The notes: a model not told the origin generated them from the sequence alone. 64,000 nt of DNA from Cricetomys ansorgei (GCA_026225945.1 JAMJFZ010000289.1:4337001-4401000); one strand, 5' to 3'; shown: positions 22,285-34,880, numbered from the stretch's first letter. Program-made: numbers and translations.

Positions 22285-23607
22285 ACTGCTGTTTCTGGAC
22301 CAAGCGTCAATCCAGCTATATTTTGGGTGCATTCCAATCTATAGTCGTTACACAACACAGGTGATCTCTATAGCTTTTACACCCTGCATTTAAAACTTGA
22401 CTCTACCCCAACCAAGTGAGTAAATTGTTAGCAGAAAGACAAGATTCTTAGTAGCATGGATACAGGTTCAAGTACACCAACATATCACCAGATATCTACT
22501 ATATCCTTGGAACTAAGGATGCAGTACTATGCACACAGGAAATCTACTCTCTAGCCAGCCCATACAACAGTTTATACCATGTGTAACTACAACACAATAT
22601 TGGCAGCACTGCAGAATTTAATAGCTCAAGTGTCAAGTTGGTGAGAGATATCGTTTTCCTTCCGGGTTGACTGACACATTAGCTTTCTCCAGTGCTAATT
22701 TCTGCAAAAAAAAAAAAAAATGTCCTTTTCTTCACCTGCCTGAATATTTATCTCTTAATTTTCTTAAATTTCAAAGAGCATGAGAATTGGTTAAATAATG
22801 TTTTGACAATGGTTGTAAAAAGATGGCATGTGAAGAATAGAAATGGTGATCACATACAATAATTGCGAAAGGCTTTGCAGACTTAATGAATGTAAGGTCT
22901 ACTTCTAAGACATTCCTTTCCCATTTTTCCTGGATCAAAAAGAGAAACATACAATCAAATACTGGTTTTGTAATTCAAGCCTTTACACATGACTGTGGGC
23001 AAAATATTAAAAAGACAAATATGGCCACCTTAAATTTAAATTCTTTGTCACCCTATAGAACACACACTGGTAATTTCTGACAAATCATTTATTTCAAATG
23101 GTAATCTCTTTAATTAAGATTTTAAAATTAAACTTTAATTTTAAGATGGCCATATCCGTGGACCAAACAGACAGAACAGGAAGTCCTTCCTACCCAGCTT
23201 CAATTCACTGTGCAAGCTTTCTCAGGAACTTTTGTTCAGGGACAATTTCTTTCTTAGCAATAAGATCCTTAGGGATTTATCTTTTCTTTCCATTGTTCAA
23301 AATGTCCAGATTTTATGATGGTTTGCCTAGACCAGAAAGGACACACTTGAATTCTGCTTCCTTTCTTTCAGTTCTACTGCTGGAACTCCAGCAGCTTGAG
23401 ATACCTAAGTAAGATAGATAACTTAAGAAAGTGCCTTTGTTAACAAGAGAGTTGCATAAGGCATCCCTGCCAGCTGTCACCAGCCACAATGTCTGCAACA
23501 TATTCATTTCAGGCTACCTCAGACGAGAAAAAAAGTATTTCTGCCACTAGATTCCACTTTAAAATTATCTGTTGTTAGCCAGTAGTAGGCAATGTCTAGT
23601 GGGTGGC
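22285..23607. other. Unassigned sequence
   Basis: Holds a run of 15 A (22706-22720) and a perfect AT-only hairpin, 'ttaaaattaaa' (23122-23132) with 'tttaattttaa' (23134-23144). Otherwise I recognise nothing. A 104-codon plus-strand frame (23098-23412) has no motif. Confidence 0.5.
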
Positions 23608-24004
23608 TGTCCTAGTTAGGTTTATCATTCCTGTGATGAATGATCATATACAAAGCAATTTGGAGAGAAAAGGGTATATTTTGCTTATGCTTCCAAATCA
23701 CTAATGATCACCGAAGGAAGTCAGGACAGGAACTCAACCAGGGCAGGAGCCAGGAGGCAAAGGACATAGTAGAATGCTTATAGGCTTGCTCTTCATGGCT
23801 GGCTCATCTCCTTTCTTATAGAACCCATGACCCCAGCCCAGGGATGGCACTACCCTCAGTGGAGATGCTTCCCCCATCAAAAACTAATCAAGAAAATGCC
23901 CTGCAACCTTTCCTGTAGCCCAATCTTATGGAGGCATTTTCTTGAGGTTCCTCCTCTCAGATGAGTTTAGATTGTGTCAAATTGACATACAACTATCCAG
24001 TACA
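23608..24004 (-). mobile_element. Rodent ERV solo LTR, minus strand
   Basis: Runs from 'tgtcctagttaggtttatca' to 'caactatccagtaca', so it has the TG...CA ends of a retroviral LTR. Internal antisense blocks include 'aaggaagtcaggacaggaac', 'gaacccatgaccccagccca', 'atcttatggaggcattttct' and 'gtgtcaaattgacatac'. It is nearly full length (397 bases) and is the same family as the plus-strand LTR at 19229-19817. The flanking bases do not give a convincing target duplication. Confidence 0.8.
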
Positions 24005-26880
24005 GAGGAAGAGTTTTGATACCATTCAGATTTCCTTCATGGGTATGGTCAATTAAGCCTAAGGCTCTTGCTCTATAAATACCTGACTATTATGTCACTA
24101 ACTGTAACATTACACTATTGCAAACTATATATACAGCTTGAATGTAAATTTTTTAAAGTCAATCCAGAGAACTAAGCTCTCACTACTATATAATCAAATA
24201 TTTTCAGTGTCTGCTATCAGAACCAAGGCTTCATTGAAACCCTAATATTAATTATGGAAAATTATTTCCATTTTTGTTCCTTATGAATATTTTGTCTTTC
24301 CTTTCTTTTTCTTTTCAGCCAGATTTTAATAAATCTGAACTTTCTGGAACACATTTATCTGTTGAGAACTGAGAATTTCTATGTCCATTTAAAAATTATT
24401 TAACTTGGATTTATTAACGTTGATTGACTTTAACATCTTCTCAGTGTTACAGTCTGTCATATGCTTGAGCTTCCTATCTTATAATTACACAATTACCACA
24501 TACTTGTTACTAGATAATGGTCAGAAACTGGTCTTCCAGGTTTAAGCACTAATAGGAGATAGCTACAGGATGTGTCATTGTTTAGGAAATTCAGTGAGAA
24601 CCATGTTAGGAGCAGAAATGAGTCTCAGGAAGACACAGATCCTGACATTTTATGACTTGAAATTAATGCTGCTATGTATTTCTGCAAGAAAAAGAATAGA
24701 AAATTATGAATGCAGATTTTCTTCCAGTGTGTGGGAAGATCCTTTTAAGAGAAGCCCTGATGCCCATTCCTCACCTCCTCTCAGCTCTTCATTTAGTCCT
24801 TAGAGCTTTCCAGTCACCTGTGCCTTTGTCTCTAAATTCCAAGACTCCCTAAACCCTCACAAAACCATCCCTGAGGAACTAACTCTACAGCTTTAGCTTT
24901 CAAGTGTGCAGAATTACTGAATATACTTGTCTCAAACTCATCACAACTAGTCTTTCTCTTTCATAAGACAAAGAATTTTCCAGAAACAAAGGTAGCACAT
25001 ACATGCTTCAGTAGATTGGCCCACATGCTCATATAGGCAACATGAAGTAGACCTTGCAGAAATAATAATAACACTGACAACGAAGCACATGAAGTTGGGA
25101 GAGAAATGGGCAGGGAGTAAGGGAGGCATTTGAGAGGAAGAAGTAGAAAGTAGTTTAATTAAATACACTATATGCCTGTATGAAATTCTCAAATAATTTT
25201 AAAATACTTTAAAAACATTCAACAAAGCAAAAGCAGAACAAGATATTTATGGGCATAAGTTCCAACAACATGGAGAGAGTGAGGACAAGTTGGCCCCACT
25301 AAATGCTCCCACACATTAGATATTTCTGGGTGCGCTACATATTTTCTCTCCTTATCTCTTTTACCATTGACATTACTTAGTTATCCCAAATATAGTATAC
25401 AGTTCAATCTGGTGTCTTCTCTGCAACCTCAACACTGTGCGTCTCCTTATTAAATATAGTTTGCCCATTTTTACTTTATGATAGCAAAATGTAATTAGGA
25501 AATGAATATTGTTCTAATGTATAATGCATCCCAAAGTCAATGCTAAAGAATTTTGCAGTCAATCAGCATTTAGGATTATTCACACCCACCACTACTATCT
25601 TCCAATCACGTGGCTAATTAAAGATCATTTACAACACAGTCTCTGTATGGCATGCTTAATCACTAAGGCATGGGTGGATTTGAGTTATTTTCTGTAAAGA
25701 AAACTCTAATACACACTATGATACAGATGATTTATAATCAAGATTAAAGAGGAATATTGAAAATAATAAAAGTATTTTTATATACCTATAACCTCTTGGA
25801 AAATTTGTTAGTATCTAACATCATAAAACTCTACAGTCCTACTCAGCCAATAAATACTGATAATAGTTGATCAAATACATATAGCCATTTATTTCTGGTA
25901 ATGAATTTTGACTCCTTCTGCTATCTTCATCTTTTTTTTTATATTTTTCTTGTTCTCTTCCAAGCTGTGGGAATTAACTAGAGGCACTCATTGGAGGAGT
26001 GAAAGAAAAGGCCAGGGTCTCAGTTGATTTGCAATTACTATATAAGATAAATGAGTCAGAGCACTCACTTTTGTGCCTTCATCAGTGAGCCTTTTGATGA
26101 GGCTTTTTAACTGGAAATTTTATATTTTGCTATGGAATAACATTAAATTACAGCTCTGAACAAATAATTTACAATAATTGATAACTTTTTAAGGGGATAG
26201 GAACTTTGAAGATCTAAATTATTTGATTTTTTCTGTTTAAGGCTATTATATAAAGATTATTTTCTATTCTCATTCGATTGGTTGAAAATATATTGACATT
26301 ATGTTCCATAACAGCTTAGTTTAGTTTAGTTTTCTGGTATAATAATTACCATCACAGACTTGGTATTCAGAAAAAAATTAATGAGTTAGACAACCTTGGA
26401 AAATTAATTGAACAGTAAGCCTCAATTTGTTCAACAATAAAGTGGAACTGAAAAGGGGCATATTCTCAGCAGTAATTACAACTAAAATAAATAATCCTGA
26501 GACCAACTACATGAATTCTAAATGCCACTTAATGCAAAGGGGAGAAATGGTGCAGCTTTTATTGACGCTTTGCTGTTGTACTATTCTGACTAGTAAGAAA
26601 GATTGTATCTGCAGAGAAAGCATTTACACTAAAATGCACCAGTAATTATTATCGTTATGAAATATAAAATCTGTAGTGCCAAAGGCGGTAGATCTCCAAT
26701 AGTGTCAGGTTCTGTTGGTTTCATTGAAATAAGTAAATATATGTGGGAGGCTGGCTGGTTTCCTGTGGCCTTCCATTATTGTTTATTGACACAGAACTTG
26801 GCTCCCTTCACTCTGCTGCTAGTTGCAAAGTATGTGAACCTTTCACGCATTTGATGTATACCTGAAGGAAACAGTGGGAC
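24005..26880. other. Unassigned 2.9-kb stretch
   Basis: No gene, LTR or SINE recognised. Open frames are at most 81 codons. The sequence is AT-rich with ordinary complexity; a tandem 'tttagtttagtt' occurs at about 26319-26332. Confidence 0.5.
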
Positions 26881-26968
26881 TTATTATTTATTTACTTATT
26901 TGTTGTGTGACACTGGAGATTGAGCCCAGGGTTGTAAACTTACTAGACAAGTACAGTGTCATGGATCC
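26881..26968 (-). mobile_element. ID/tRNA-like SINE fragment, minus strand
   Basis: The plus strand has an A/T tail ('tatttatttacttatttgtt') followed by 'gattgagcccagggttgtaa' and 'ctagacaagtacagtgtcat', the antisense of the ID-type motif (tagcaagcgcaaggccctgggttc). Short and diverged; it could be the end of a B4-type composite. Confidence 0.5.
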
Positions 26969-27574
26969 CAATGAAGGATGTTGAAATGGGTCATAATTGA
27001 TGTCCTCAAAGAAAATCCAGGTGCTCTGTAAGATGTCTTTCTTGATGTTTTGAAGAAATATCAACACTATTCATTGCCTTAGGGTTACTTTCAGATATCA
27101 AACATTGGGAATAATTAGTAGCCATGCAAAAGTATCATTTTCCATAGACACAAAAATAGAAATTTAGATCTAAAGAGATGCATTGATTGTGTTTCTCCTC
27201 TTGGAACACAACATGATTAGGTCTACCTGTCTATTTCATTATTTGGGTGTTTGTGTCGGGTGATGATGTGCTGGGGAGTAACATTTTCTTGGCTTCAGAA
27301 CTAATTAATGAGGCAAATAAACTCTTTGGTACATGCCCATTTATATCTGTATATGAGTTATGATTATACACACTTATAAAATTTATCCTTGTATATGCAG
27401 TACATTTTAGCTGTTCTCCCTGGCAGAACTCTTGCAAGCATTTTTCATGTATCCCATTTAAAAGTCAGATACACATCCTCTGGATACATCATTGCCTTTT
27501 AAAAGATTCCTTACTGTTGTGTTCAGCTCAGTGTGTCATGGAAGGCTGAGCCTGTGAATGTAGTTAAAATAATA
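26969..27574. other. Unassigned sequence
   Basis: Nothing recognised. The minus-strand 68-codon frame (27231-27437) has no motif. Confidence 0.5.
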
Positions 27575-27735
27575 AGTTTAGCGTTTCTACTTGTGTGGCC
27601 ATGAGTGAATGGCTTATATTTCCTCTTCCAGGAAATGGAGATAATAACCTCTGCCTCATAGGATTACCCAGGGGATTGATTGCAAGAGTGGAAGAAGGCT
27701 GCTAGTTCTATGCCAAACTCTTCGATGATCAGCAG
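27575..27735 (+). mobile_element. MIR SINE
   Basis: The core and 3' half follow the MIR consensus in order: 'acttgtgtggccatgagtga', 'atttcctcttccaggaaatg', 'gagataataacctctgcctc', 'ataggattacccaggggatt'. These correspond to the MIR blocks gctgtgtgaccttggg, tcagtttcctcatctgtaaaatg, ggataataatagtacc and tcatagggttgttgtgagg. Confidence 0.72.
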
Positions 27736-29055
27736 CTCTCGTCATTACAAAGCTCAGTGTCTGACAAAGTAGGTCATTTCACTGCTCAACAGTGCTGACA
27801 CTCAGAAGGCATTGCTTATGTGCAGGGCTGATCTTGCTCATTGTATCTTACTTGGCCTGGTCTGATTGTCTGTTTTACTCGGTTGGCTTTTATTTTATGA
27901 TTATCCACATGATCATCATTCAGTTTCTTTTTTAAAAAAATACAGCAGCTGCTTTTATCGTTAGTGTTGTCTTCAGGCTAAATATGCTCTCTGCCTTCGC
28001 CTTTTTCCATCAAGTGTATTTACAGCTCCTTTGCTTCCCTATTTGTCCTGTAGCCTGTGAAGGTCACCCTCAAAACACTGAGGCTAGAGCTCACTGTTGA
28101 ATTCTAGCTCTGGTCTGAAGTAAAATGGCGTGTTCATCTTCCTCTAAGCAAGGGATAGTTTGCAGGAATTACTCAAGAGGGCATATGATTCATTAATTTT
28201 GTTATTATTTGATGGATAATCTAGGATTGTTTTGAAGTTACAACTGACAAAAAGTTTCAAGTCTTTTTCTGTTTACGGCTTTCTCTTGTTGTTACTGCTG
28301 TGTTGACATTCTGAATCACAGAAAGATTTGCACGCACTGTTTTGAAGTAGTGATAGCCAATGCAAGGTGACATACTGAACGCCACATAGAAGCTGACACT
28401 TGGTGAAGTGGTTTGGACATATTTTATCATGTTTTTCACTTAAAAAAAATCCTCTAAAGTAGGTACTTGTATGGATTTAGATGATGTATGTAAAGTATTT
28501 ACTAATTCTTTTTAGCAAGTAGGAACTAATAAGTTTTAGAGATTTACTGACCAAATGTTGTAAGAGTCTTTCAACATTGGGTTGTAAACTGTCCTTCAGA
28601 CTTCTCTAACATGGCCAATGGAAATCCCACAGGTAGATTTTTTTTGGGGGGTGACTTTCTACATTTAAAATGTATTGCCCCTGAAAGAGACAGTAGCACA
28701 CATTCATTTAATATGTTTTCTCATTTAATTTCCAGTTAACAAAGTGCCAGACCTCTGAGTGTGTTTATTAATTAATGACAATGTATTTTGCTTTTCTCAA
28801 AGTCAGTCAGAAGATTTCTTGGAGCAATGAGGCATCAAAAGGTAATAGGAAGACTCGAATTCCCATTCTCTAGGGAAGCAGGAAATACTATGAGCTAGTT
28901 TCTTTATGGAATAAATAAGACCATTTCTTATCTTTTGTAGAGAATTATGTAACCAACAAACACCCTTGTCCAAGTACCAACCCGGAGTACTTGGATGGAA
29001 ACTTATTTTGAGATAAGATATTTTCCGATATGATGGAAGTATCCACATTGGATAA
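27736..29055. other. Unassigned sequence
   Basis: About 1.3 kb with no feature supported. Higher-complexity sequence at 27740-28130, directly next to the MIR, may be old unique DNA. Confidence 0.5.
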
Positions 29056-29059
29056 CTTG

Positions 29060-29345
29060 AATTTGGTGTGGGCCATAGACCATTGACTGTTGTTCATTTG
29101 TATAAGCAAAAGAATATAGAGATGTGCCCACAGGAAGAAGGCAAGAGCAGACTATATCCAGCAGAGTAGTAGTCCTTCAGGCCACCAGTGCCAGGATTGC
29201 CTGAGCCTGAAGAATGTAGAACTTTCTATAGAGTGGCTATGCAAGCACCTTGGTTTCAGACTGAGAGAATAAACCATGGGTTGTTTTCATCCAGCAAGTT
29301 AGTTTGATTTCTTATAGCACTGAGACTTATTTGAGTAAGCTGACT
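29060..29345 (+). mobile_element. MLT1-like (ERVL-MaLR) LTR
   Basis: The 3' half matches the typical MLT1 end: 'gcaccttggtttcagactga', 'gagagaataaaccatgggtt', 'tttgatttcttatagcact'. The AATAAA at about 29270 is the usual poly(A) signal of these LTRs, following the 'ccttcaggccaccagtgcc' block. It is old and diverged; the left edge is uncertain. Confidence 0.6.
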
Positions 29346-30021
29346 TGGACCAACCCTGTCTGTTGCCACTGTTTTCCACATAATAGTTCTTAAAGGGGCT
29401 AATCTAGCACTATAGGGGCAATTTTCTGTTTCCCTACCATACTAGAAGTGTCATTTTTATATCTTTTTCTTCATTATATAAAATTTATTGAGCATCTAAA
29501 ATGTGTTATGATTCTCAACAAGTCTTTGCTACATTGAAGTTTATGTACTAGAGAAGAGTCGAAGGAAACATTAAAGTATATCTGGAGTATGCAAATCAGT
29601 ATACAAATTCAGACTTGTATGAAGGGATGTGATCACATATAAATGTCCTGCCACATAAACATTTTCAGGCAATAATTCTTGGCTGGTGAATTAATGAGCT
29701 GGTATAAAGGCTGAATATGCTAATGATAAAGAATGTGGTCTTAACTATGGTAAAAACTAAAGGACTGGGTTTGCTTACAGATGATAAATCTGATCAACAG
29801 TCAACAACCCTACATAGGAGTGGGAAAGACTCATAAAGCCCAGCACTATCTGAGGAACTCTTGGCAGTTGGTTGCTGCTATGGGAAATAGAGTCTTTTTT
29901 TTTTTTTTGCTTAGAAATGTGGCCTCTGGTAGGTTGCCTGTGCTTGAATGGTTTCACATCCATAGGCGTAGGTCCACCAATAATTAAACTTATTGTATTA
30001 CAGAAAAAGATCAAGAGGGCA
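29346..30021. other. Unassigned; T14 run and weak old repeat
   Basis: Contains 14 T at 29895-29908. Bases 29478-29530 ('aaaatttattgagcatctaa') vaguely resemble the start of a reverse-oriented MIR, but the likeness ends quickly, so I do not call it. Confidence 0.4.
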
Positions 30022-30235
30022 TGGGATCTGGAGAGGTAGCTTAGCAGTTAAGAACACTAGTTACACATCCAGAGGACAAGAATTCAGTTCCCAACAGCCA
30101 CATAAGATACCTGTCCACTAACTTGACGCCAACTCAAAGGGATCCAACACCCCCTTCTGTCCTCTTCAGTGCACACAAACATTTGTCATTAGCACAGAGA
30201 CATCCCCCAAAATAACAAGGTATTCTAAAAATAAA
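30022..30235 (+). mobile_element. B3-like tRNA-derived SINE, plus strand
   Basis: Starts with the tRNA-like head 'ggatctggagaggtagctta' and 'gcagttaagaacactagtta', then 'ccagaggacaagaattcagt', 'tcccaacagccacataagat', 'cccccttctgtcctcttcag', and ends in an A-rich 'aaaaataaagaagata' tail. Both internal RNA polymerase III promoter boxes are recognisable but mutated. Confidence 0.82.
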
Positions 30236-30649
30236 GAAGATAATAAGTTGGGAGGAAGAATGGTTTGTGGGGCAGGGGTTACCAGAAGAAATTGGATGAG
30301 ATAGTGGGAGTTTGATATGGTCAAATACATTGCACACTTTTATGACGTTAACAATCATTATTTATATCACATTTTTATGGTGGAGAAATATAGCATCATA
30401 AACACTAATTATACATATATTACATGATTGAATTCTTATTGGCATCTAATAGTTAGAAAATGGGATTATTTTAAATGGTGATGTAGCTCTTTTTCTATTT
30501 GATATAAAAGTCTTCAGGTCTTATTGTTCAAGTATCAGAAAGAGGAAGCACAGATACATTTTGCTCATGCTGATTATTTGTACAAAATTTCTGCTAAATT
30601 TTAAATGCTAATACTGAGAGTGATGTTTTGTCCCACAAAGCAAAAAAAG
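30236..30649. other. Unassigned sequence
   Basis: AT-rich, between a SINE and an L1; nothing recognised. Confidence 0.5.
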
Positions 30650-31380
30650 CAAACACATCCACATCTACATCTTTCCCTCCTTCCATGTCCTCTTTCCCTC
30701 CTCTGCATTCCTAGACTCCTCTCCCTCTCACTCTCCTTATCCTTCTCCCTCTTCTTCTCTCTCTCTCTCTCTAATTGATGACCTTTTGTACTTCTGTATT
30801 ATTATTGTCACACACACATGCACAAACACACACACACCAAATCTCTCTCTCTCCTCTCTCCCTTTCCCTCTCTCTCTTTCTCTCTCTTTCTCTCTCATAT
30901 AAATAGCACCTCCGATGCTCATCCAATGTAGCTGTTGTGTGAAGCCACATATGATTTCATGGATGTTCACTTTGTGTTGGGTAAGCAACTAGGGAGCACA
31001 TCCCTGGGACAGACTAATTATCTCCCTCAGCAGTCATCAGTTGCCCATACTTCTTTTGGAGGGATCTGGGACCCTGTGAGAGTTCCCCTTTCTGCCTTAG
31101 CATGCTTATTAATACTATTGTTCAGATCTTGTTTGGAGCTTGTTATTATGATATCATGTATATAAGCTCCCTGTCAATACGAGGAGACAGAATCTCAAAG
31201 CCGAGTTCCTGATCCTGTGGCCTTTACAATCCTTCTTCCCCCTCTTTCATGATGTTCCTTGAGCCCCACATGCAGGAGCTGTGCTATGATTGCATCTGCT
31301 GGGGATGAGCATCACATGATCTACAGATAGCTGTATTATGGCATGTGTATTATGCCATATATTATGTGACTTCCATTTGA
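30650..31380 (-). mobile_element. LINE-1 (Lx-like) 3' UTR, minus strand
   Basis: The plus strand begins with C/T-rich text and then follows the L1 3' UTR antisense order: 'ctgggacagactaattatct', 'cagcagtcatcagttgccc', 'gggaccctgtgagagttccc', 'gaggagacagaatctcaaag', 'gttcctgatcctgtggcctt', 'gttccttgagccccacatgc'. Simple CT and CA tracts lie at its left side. It is the same L1 segment as at 10700-11090, at another site. Confidence 0.82.
30670..30897. repeat. CT-rich tracts with a (CA)n between them
   Basis: Pyrimidine tract at 30670-30772 ending in pure (CT)n, (CA)n at 30809-30838, then a second (CT)n/CCTT tract at 30842-30897. It lies in the polypyrimidine part of the antisense L1 3' UTR and probably expanded from it. 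Confidence 0.88.
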
Positions 31381-31578
31381 TCTAACAGAAGCATCTTTGA
31401 TGAGGGTGAGAGCTACATTTATCTTTGAATATGAGGCTGAAATTAGAATGCAATTAGGAATTATGCTGGTCTAGAAATTTACATCAAGTATTAAATGGCT
31501 TAATAGCCATTGTTCATATTCTAGGTGATATACATATAATAAAGATGATTCTATTTTACCTAGGAGCATGCTTATCTA

Positions 31579-31579
<1 letters not shown>

Positions 31580-31624
<45 letters not shown>

Positions 31625-31635
31625 ACACACACACA
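31580..31635. repeat. (CA)n microsatellite
   Basis: About 27 CA units with one TA interruption at 31620. Confidence 0.96.
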
Positions 31636-33440
31636 GTACTAATTTATTTTATTATCCAATTTCTGATATATACTTGCTCTCTTTATATTTAAAAGAAAAG
31701 TCACTGAGTGCAAGCATTTTCAGTAATACTATTTGTGGCACAGCATTTTAATTACAGGCTAACTTAAAGCAATCCATTTTTCAAAAGGAGCTACATCCAC
31801 ACAAATTTATGCTGAACTTGTTTCCTGAGAGAGAAGTGTTTTTAAAACTCTTAAAATTTTAATAACCACAATTTAGTTTTGTGTGTCTTACTATGTAGGT
31901 CTTCAAGTACCTTATCCCTTAATATGAACGTAATCCAATACCTTAAAATAATGAATGTTTGCAGTTTGTTTTCAATGTTTCATGTGTATTGTAAACAGGC
32001 AAAAGGTCTACTTTTGAAACTTTAAGCATGCTAATGGTTACCAAATCATTTAGGCTAGAAGTTAATTATAAGCAACAGAATTTTTAGAAACCGTATCCAA
32101 ACAGCTTATTCTCATACTATGCAGCACAGCACACCCTGGACTCCATTTAACAAGAGACAAGTGAATTCCTGCCATCTTCAAGCATTCTCAGAAAATGGCT
32201 TTGCATTAAGTGTATGTCATTAACGTATAGAAATAGGGGCACACACTCTTACTTGCTCTATTTCTGTGTGCCTAAGTCACATTTAAAATTTCTAGATACA
32301 GCAAAGGAAGCAGCGTATGGGGCTTTTTTAAATCCATAGATTTTTTTTTTTTTTACTGCCTCTGTAATAGACATTGACCTAAGTCTTGTCCTTGCCATGG
32401 GCTGTGAAAGATGGAACTTTGAAGGTTTCCTTATGTTTTTTTCAATTCAATAAGGCATGGTCTGAGAAAGAGACTATAGCCCCTCCCTTTAAATGTAATA
32501 AACTCCCAAGCTGAGTAAGGCACAGTGATAATAGCTTCTCCTATAATGCTTAGAAAAGCTTATAATAAAATTCTGATCTTTCCATATTCCTCTTGATATT
32601 CTAAGTAGAATCTGAGATCAGAACGTTGGGACAATAAGATATGAATCAGCTTAGCATTTAAGAACATGCATTATTAAAAGGTATTGTTAAAATGTCATAT
32701 CGTAGGAGCTACATTAGCATTGTTTTAAAGGTTAGCTACATTACCTGTGTTCTTAGATTACTAAAAACACTATACAATCTAGCTATATATGGATATATAT
32801 TTATTTCATATTTGTAAATACATATATCTTATATATGCAAGCATATATGTACATACATGTATTCATAATTTGTGGAATGAAAATTTATATATTTATTAAT
32901 TCATTTATATTATACATGTAATCTATATGGAGAAAGAGAGAGGAGATAGGCAGGGAAAGAATAGGATTTAAAGAGCAAGAGAGAGACTCTATCATTGATA
33001 ATAGGCAATCATCAGAATCATCACTCCTTTCTAGCTAGCAAGGGAACAAAGGGAATGTAGTGATTTTGTAAATTGCCTTTGTAGTCCAAGAATCAGGAAA
33101 ATATAGAATACTTTTCTGGTCCTTTGGCTGAAAGTGGTTGTTTGTTGGATCCGATCTTATTTCCTTTGACCCCTTCAATAATAGTGGAGTAAGCACTCCA
33201 CTTTCATGTCTTCTTTCATTTTATCTCAACACTCCATAAAGACATATGCTATTCTCTTTAGGCTGTGAGTGGTAAAACCCAGGGTTTGATTGACTTCTAT
33301 AATGACATGCGGCTGCCCTATCCACCCACAGAGTGCTTGAATTCCATAGCCTTTTCAGGGCTTGTCAGTGAAAATTGGGATTGAGAACTGTCTCCATCAG
33401 ATGGAATCACTTGGAATTATTTACTTTAAAAGTAGATTAC
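31636..33440. other. Unassigned; T-run and AT-rich patch
   Basis: Includes 14 T at 32341-32354 and a TATA-rich low-complexity patch at 32783-32920. A purine-rich patch follows at 32925-33000. No gene or transposon recognised. Confidence 0.5.
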
Positions 33441-33645
33441 TGGGGCTGGTGAGATGAATCAGTGGTTTATAATACTGACTCTTCTTCCAGATGACTTGGG
33501 TTCAGTTCCCAGCATCCACATGGTAGTTGACAACTGCCTGTAGCTTCAGTAACTTCAGCCCTACCTTGGTCATCTGGGAACTTGGTATTCAAGTAGTGCA
33601 CAGATATTCATGAAGAGCAAAACACCATACACATAAAATAAAATA
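33441..33645 (+). mobile_element. B3-like SINE, plus strand
   Basis: Head 'tggggctggtgagatgaatc' and 'gactcttcttccagatgac', then 'gttcagttcccagcatccac', 'acatggtagttgacaactgc', and 3' end 'agcaaaacaccatacacata' with 'aaaataaaataa'. This is a nearly complete tRNA-derived rodent SINE. Confidence 0.87.
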
Positions 33646-33734
33646 ATTTCAAAACTAAAAGTATTTTATAGATAACTACCACTGTTCTCATAAATAAGAA
33701 TCTCCAAGAACCATGAATCTATGTTTTTTTTAAA

Positions 33735-33965
33735 TTTTTAACTTCTTTTAGATTTATTTATTTCATTTGATGTGTATGAGTATTTGCCTGTATGAATATA
33801 CACACATTTGCACGCCCAGTGCCTGCAGATGTCTAAAGAGAGTAGCAGATCACCTCAACCTGGAGTTGTACATGTTTGTGAGCTCCATGTGGGTGCTGGG
33901 AAGGGAACCAGGGTCCTGTGCAAAAGCAGCAAATGCTCTTAAACACTGAGTCTACTCTTAAGCTC
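33735..33965 (-). mobile_element. B3-like SINE, minus strand
   Basis: Reverse orientation: tail-side 'agatttatttatttcatttg', 'gcctgtatgaatatacacac', 'agtagcagatcacctcaacc', 'tgagctccatgtgggtgctg', 'ggaagggaaccagggtcctg', and the tRNA-like end 'aaatgctcttaaacactgag'. It lies about 90 bases from the plus-strand copy at 33441-33645, making an inverted pair. Confidence 0.85.
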
Positions 33966-34626
33966 AAATCTGCATTTCTTGTACACATCAGAAGTGATTA
34001 TTTGTTTACCAACATTCCAAGGTTATGAATGAACCCTAGATCGAGGAAAGCTTTGATCTGAGTTTGAATATGGCCCTGTGTAACAGAAGGATGATCCTAT
34101 TTTTGAGATGAGAAAGTAGAAGGTGGTGTATCTGAAGACTTGGCTGAAATGCAGCTTTCCTAGAGAAAAGGAATAACTTTCTGGATGCACCATTGTATTT
34201 ACATGTAGGATCTTGCTGAATTCTCATGCTAAATTCTCATGCTAAAAGACTTGTCCACCATCGAACAGGTAGGAAGTAGCAAAGAGAGACATGTATTTCA
34301 ATCTTGATTGAAAAAAACATATTTCTTTTCATGATCTTGCCATTATCATAAATTATAAAGAAACTAGAAACCCCACAACACCCTATTTACTCAAATCTCA
34401 AAATGACACCTGTAAAAGGTTGTGTTAATAGAACAGAAAAAAAGTGGAAAAGTTAGAATATGAAGCAATTAAGTATTATAATAATGAAGTTAGCTTTGTG
34501 GGTCAAAGAAACAAAACGGGAAAGGTGCAGATTATAATCACCACTCTTACTGGCATACAATTATTCACAAAATGTTGGAGTGTTTAATTAACCGTCACAC
34601 AAACTCAGAACATCGTGTCCCTACCT
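33966..34626. other. Unassigned; one exact 13-base tandem duplication
   Basis: 'aattctcatgcta' occurs twice head to tail (34219-34231, 34232-34244). Nothing else is recognised. Confidence 0.55.
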
Positions 34627-34880
34627 CCTGTTATAAATATGAAATGTAACTCATGGACTCATAAGTTGAATGTGTGATACCCAGCTGGTGATGCTAGCCT
34701 GAGATGCACACAACGTCTTAGAAAATGACAACTTACTTCTGTAAATGTGATGAGAGCATGCTCCTGAGTGCTTCATGCCACCATTCCACCATGATATACT
34801 ACCTCGTTATAGTCCCAGGTAAACACAGCCAGGTAACCCTGGACTAACACTTCTGAAAACATTGTCTAAACTACCACCCC
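34627..34880 (+). mobile_element. ERVL-like LTR, partial, plus strand
   Basis: 'ctgttataaatatgaaatg', 'ctcatggactcataagttga', 'acccagctggtgatgctagc', 'gagcatgctcctgagtgctt' and 'catgccaccattccaccatg' follow the order of a mammalian ERVL-type LTR (gaatgtgaaatgtc, cccagctggtgg, ctcatgctcctgctgccatg). The 3' end has decayed. It resembles the LTR at 37107-37483 in its opening block. Confidence 0.5.

Noticed and set aside
29478..29530. MIR-like start 'tttattgagcatctaa'
   Set aside because: Similarity ends after about 30 bases; could be chance in AT-rich DNA.
30022..30110. tRNA-like A and B boxes
   Set aside because: They are the mutated head of a tRNA-derived SINE, not a tRNA gene; no cloverleaf can be drawn. 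The same applies at 33441, 48953 and 58285.
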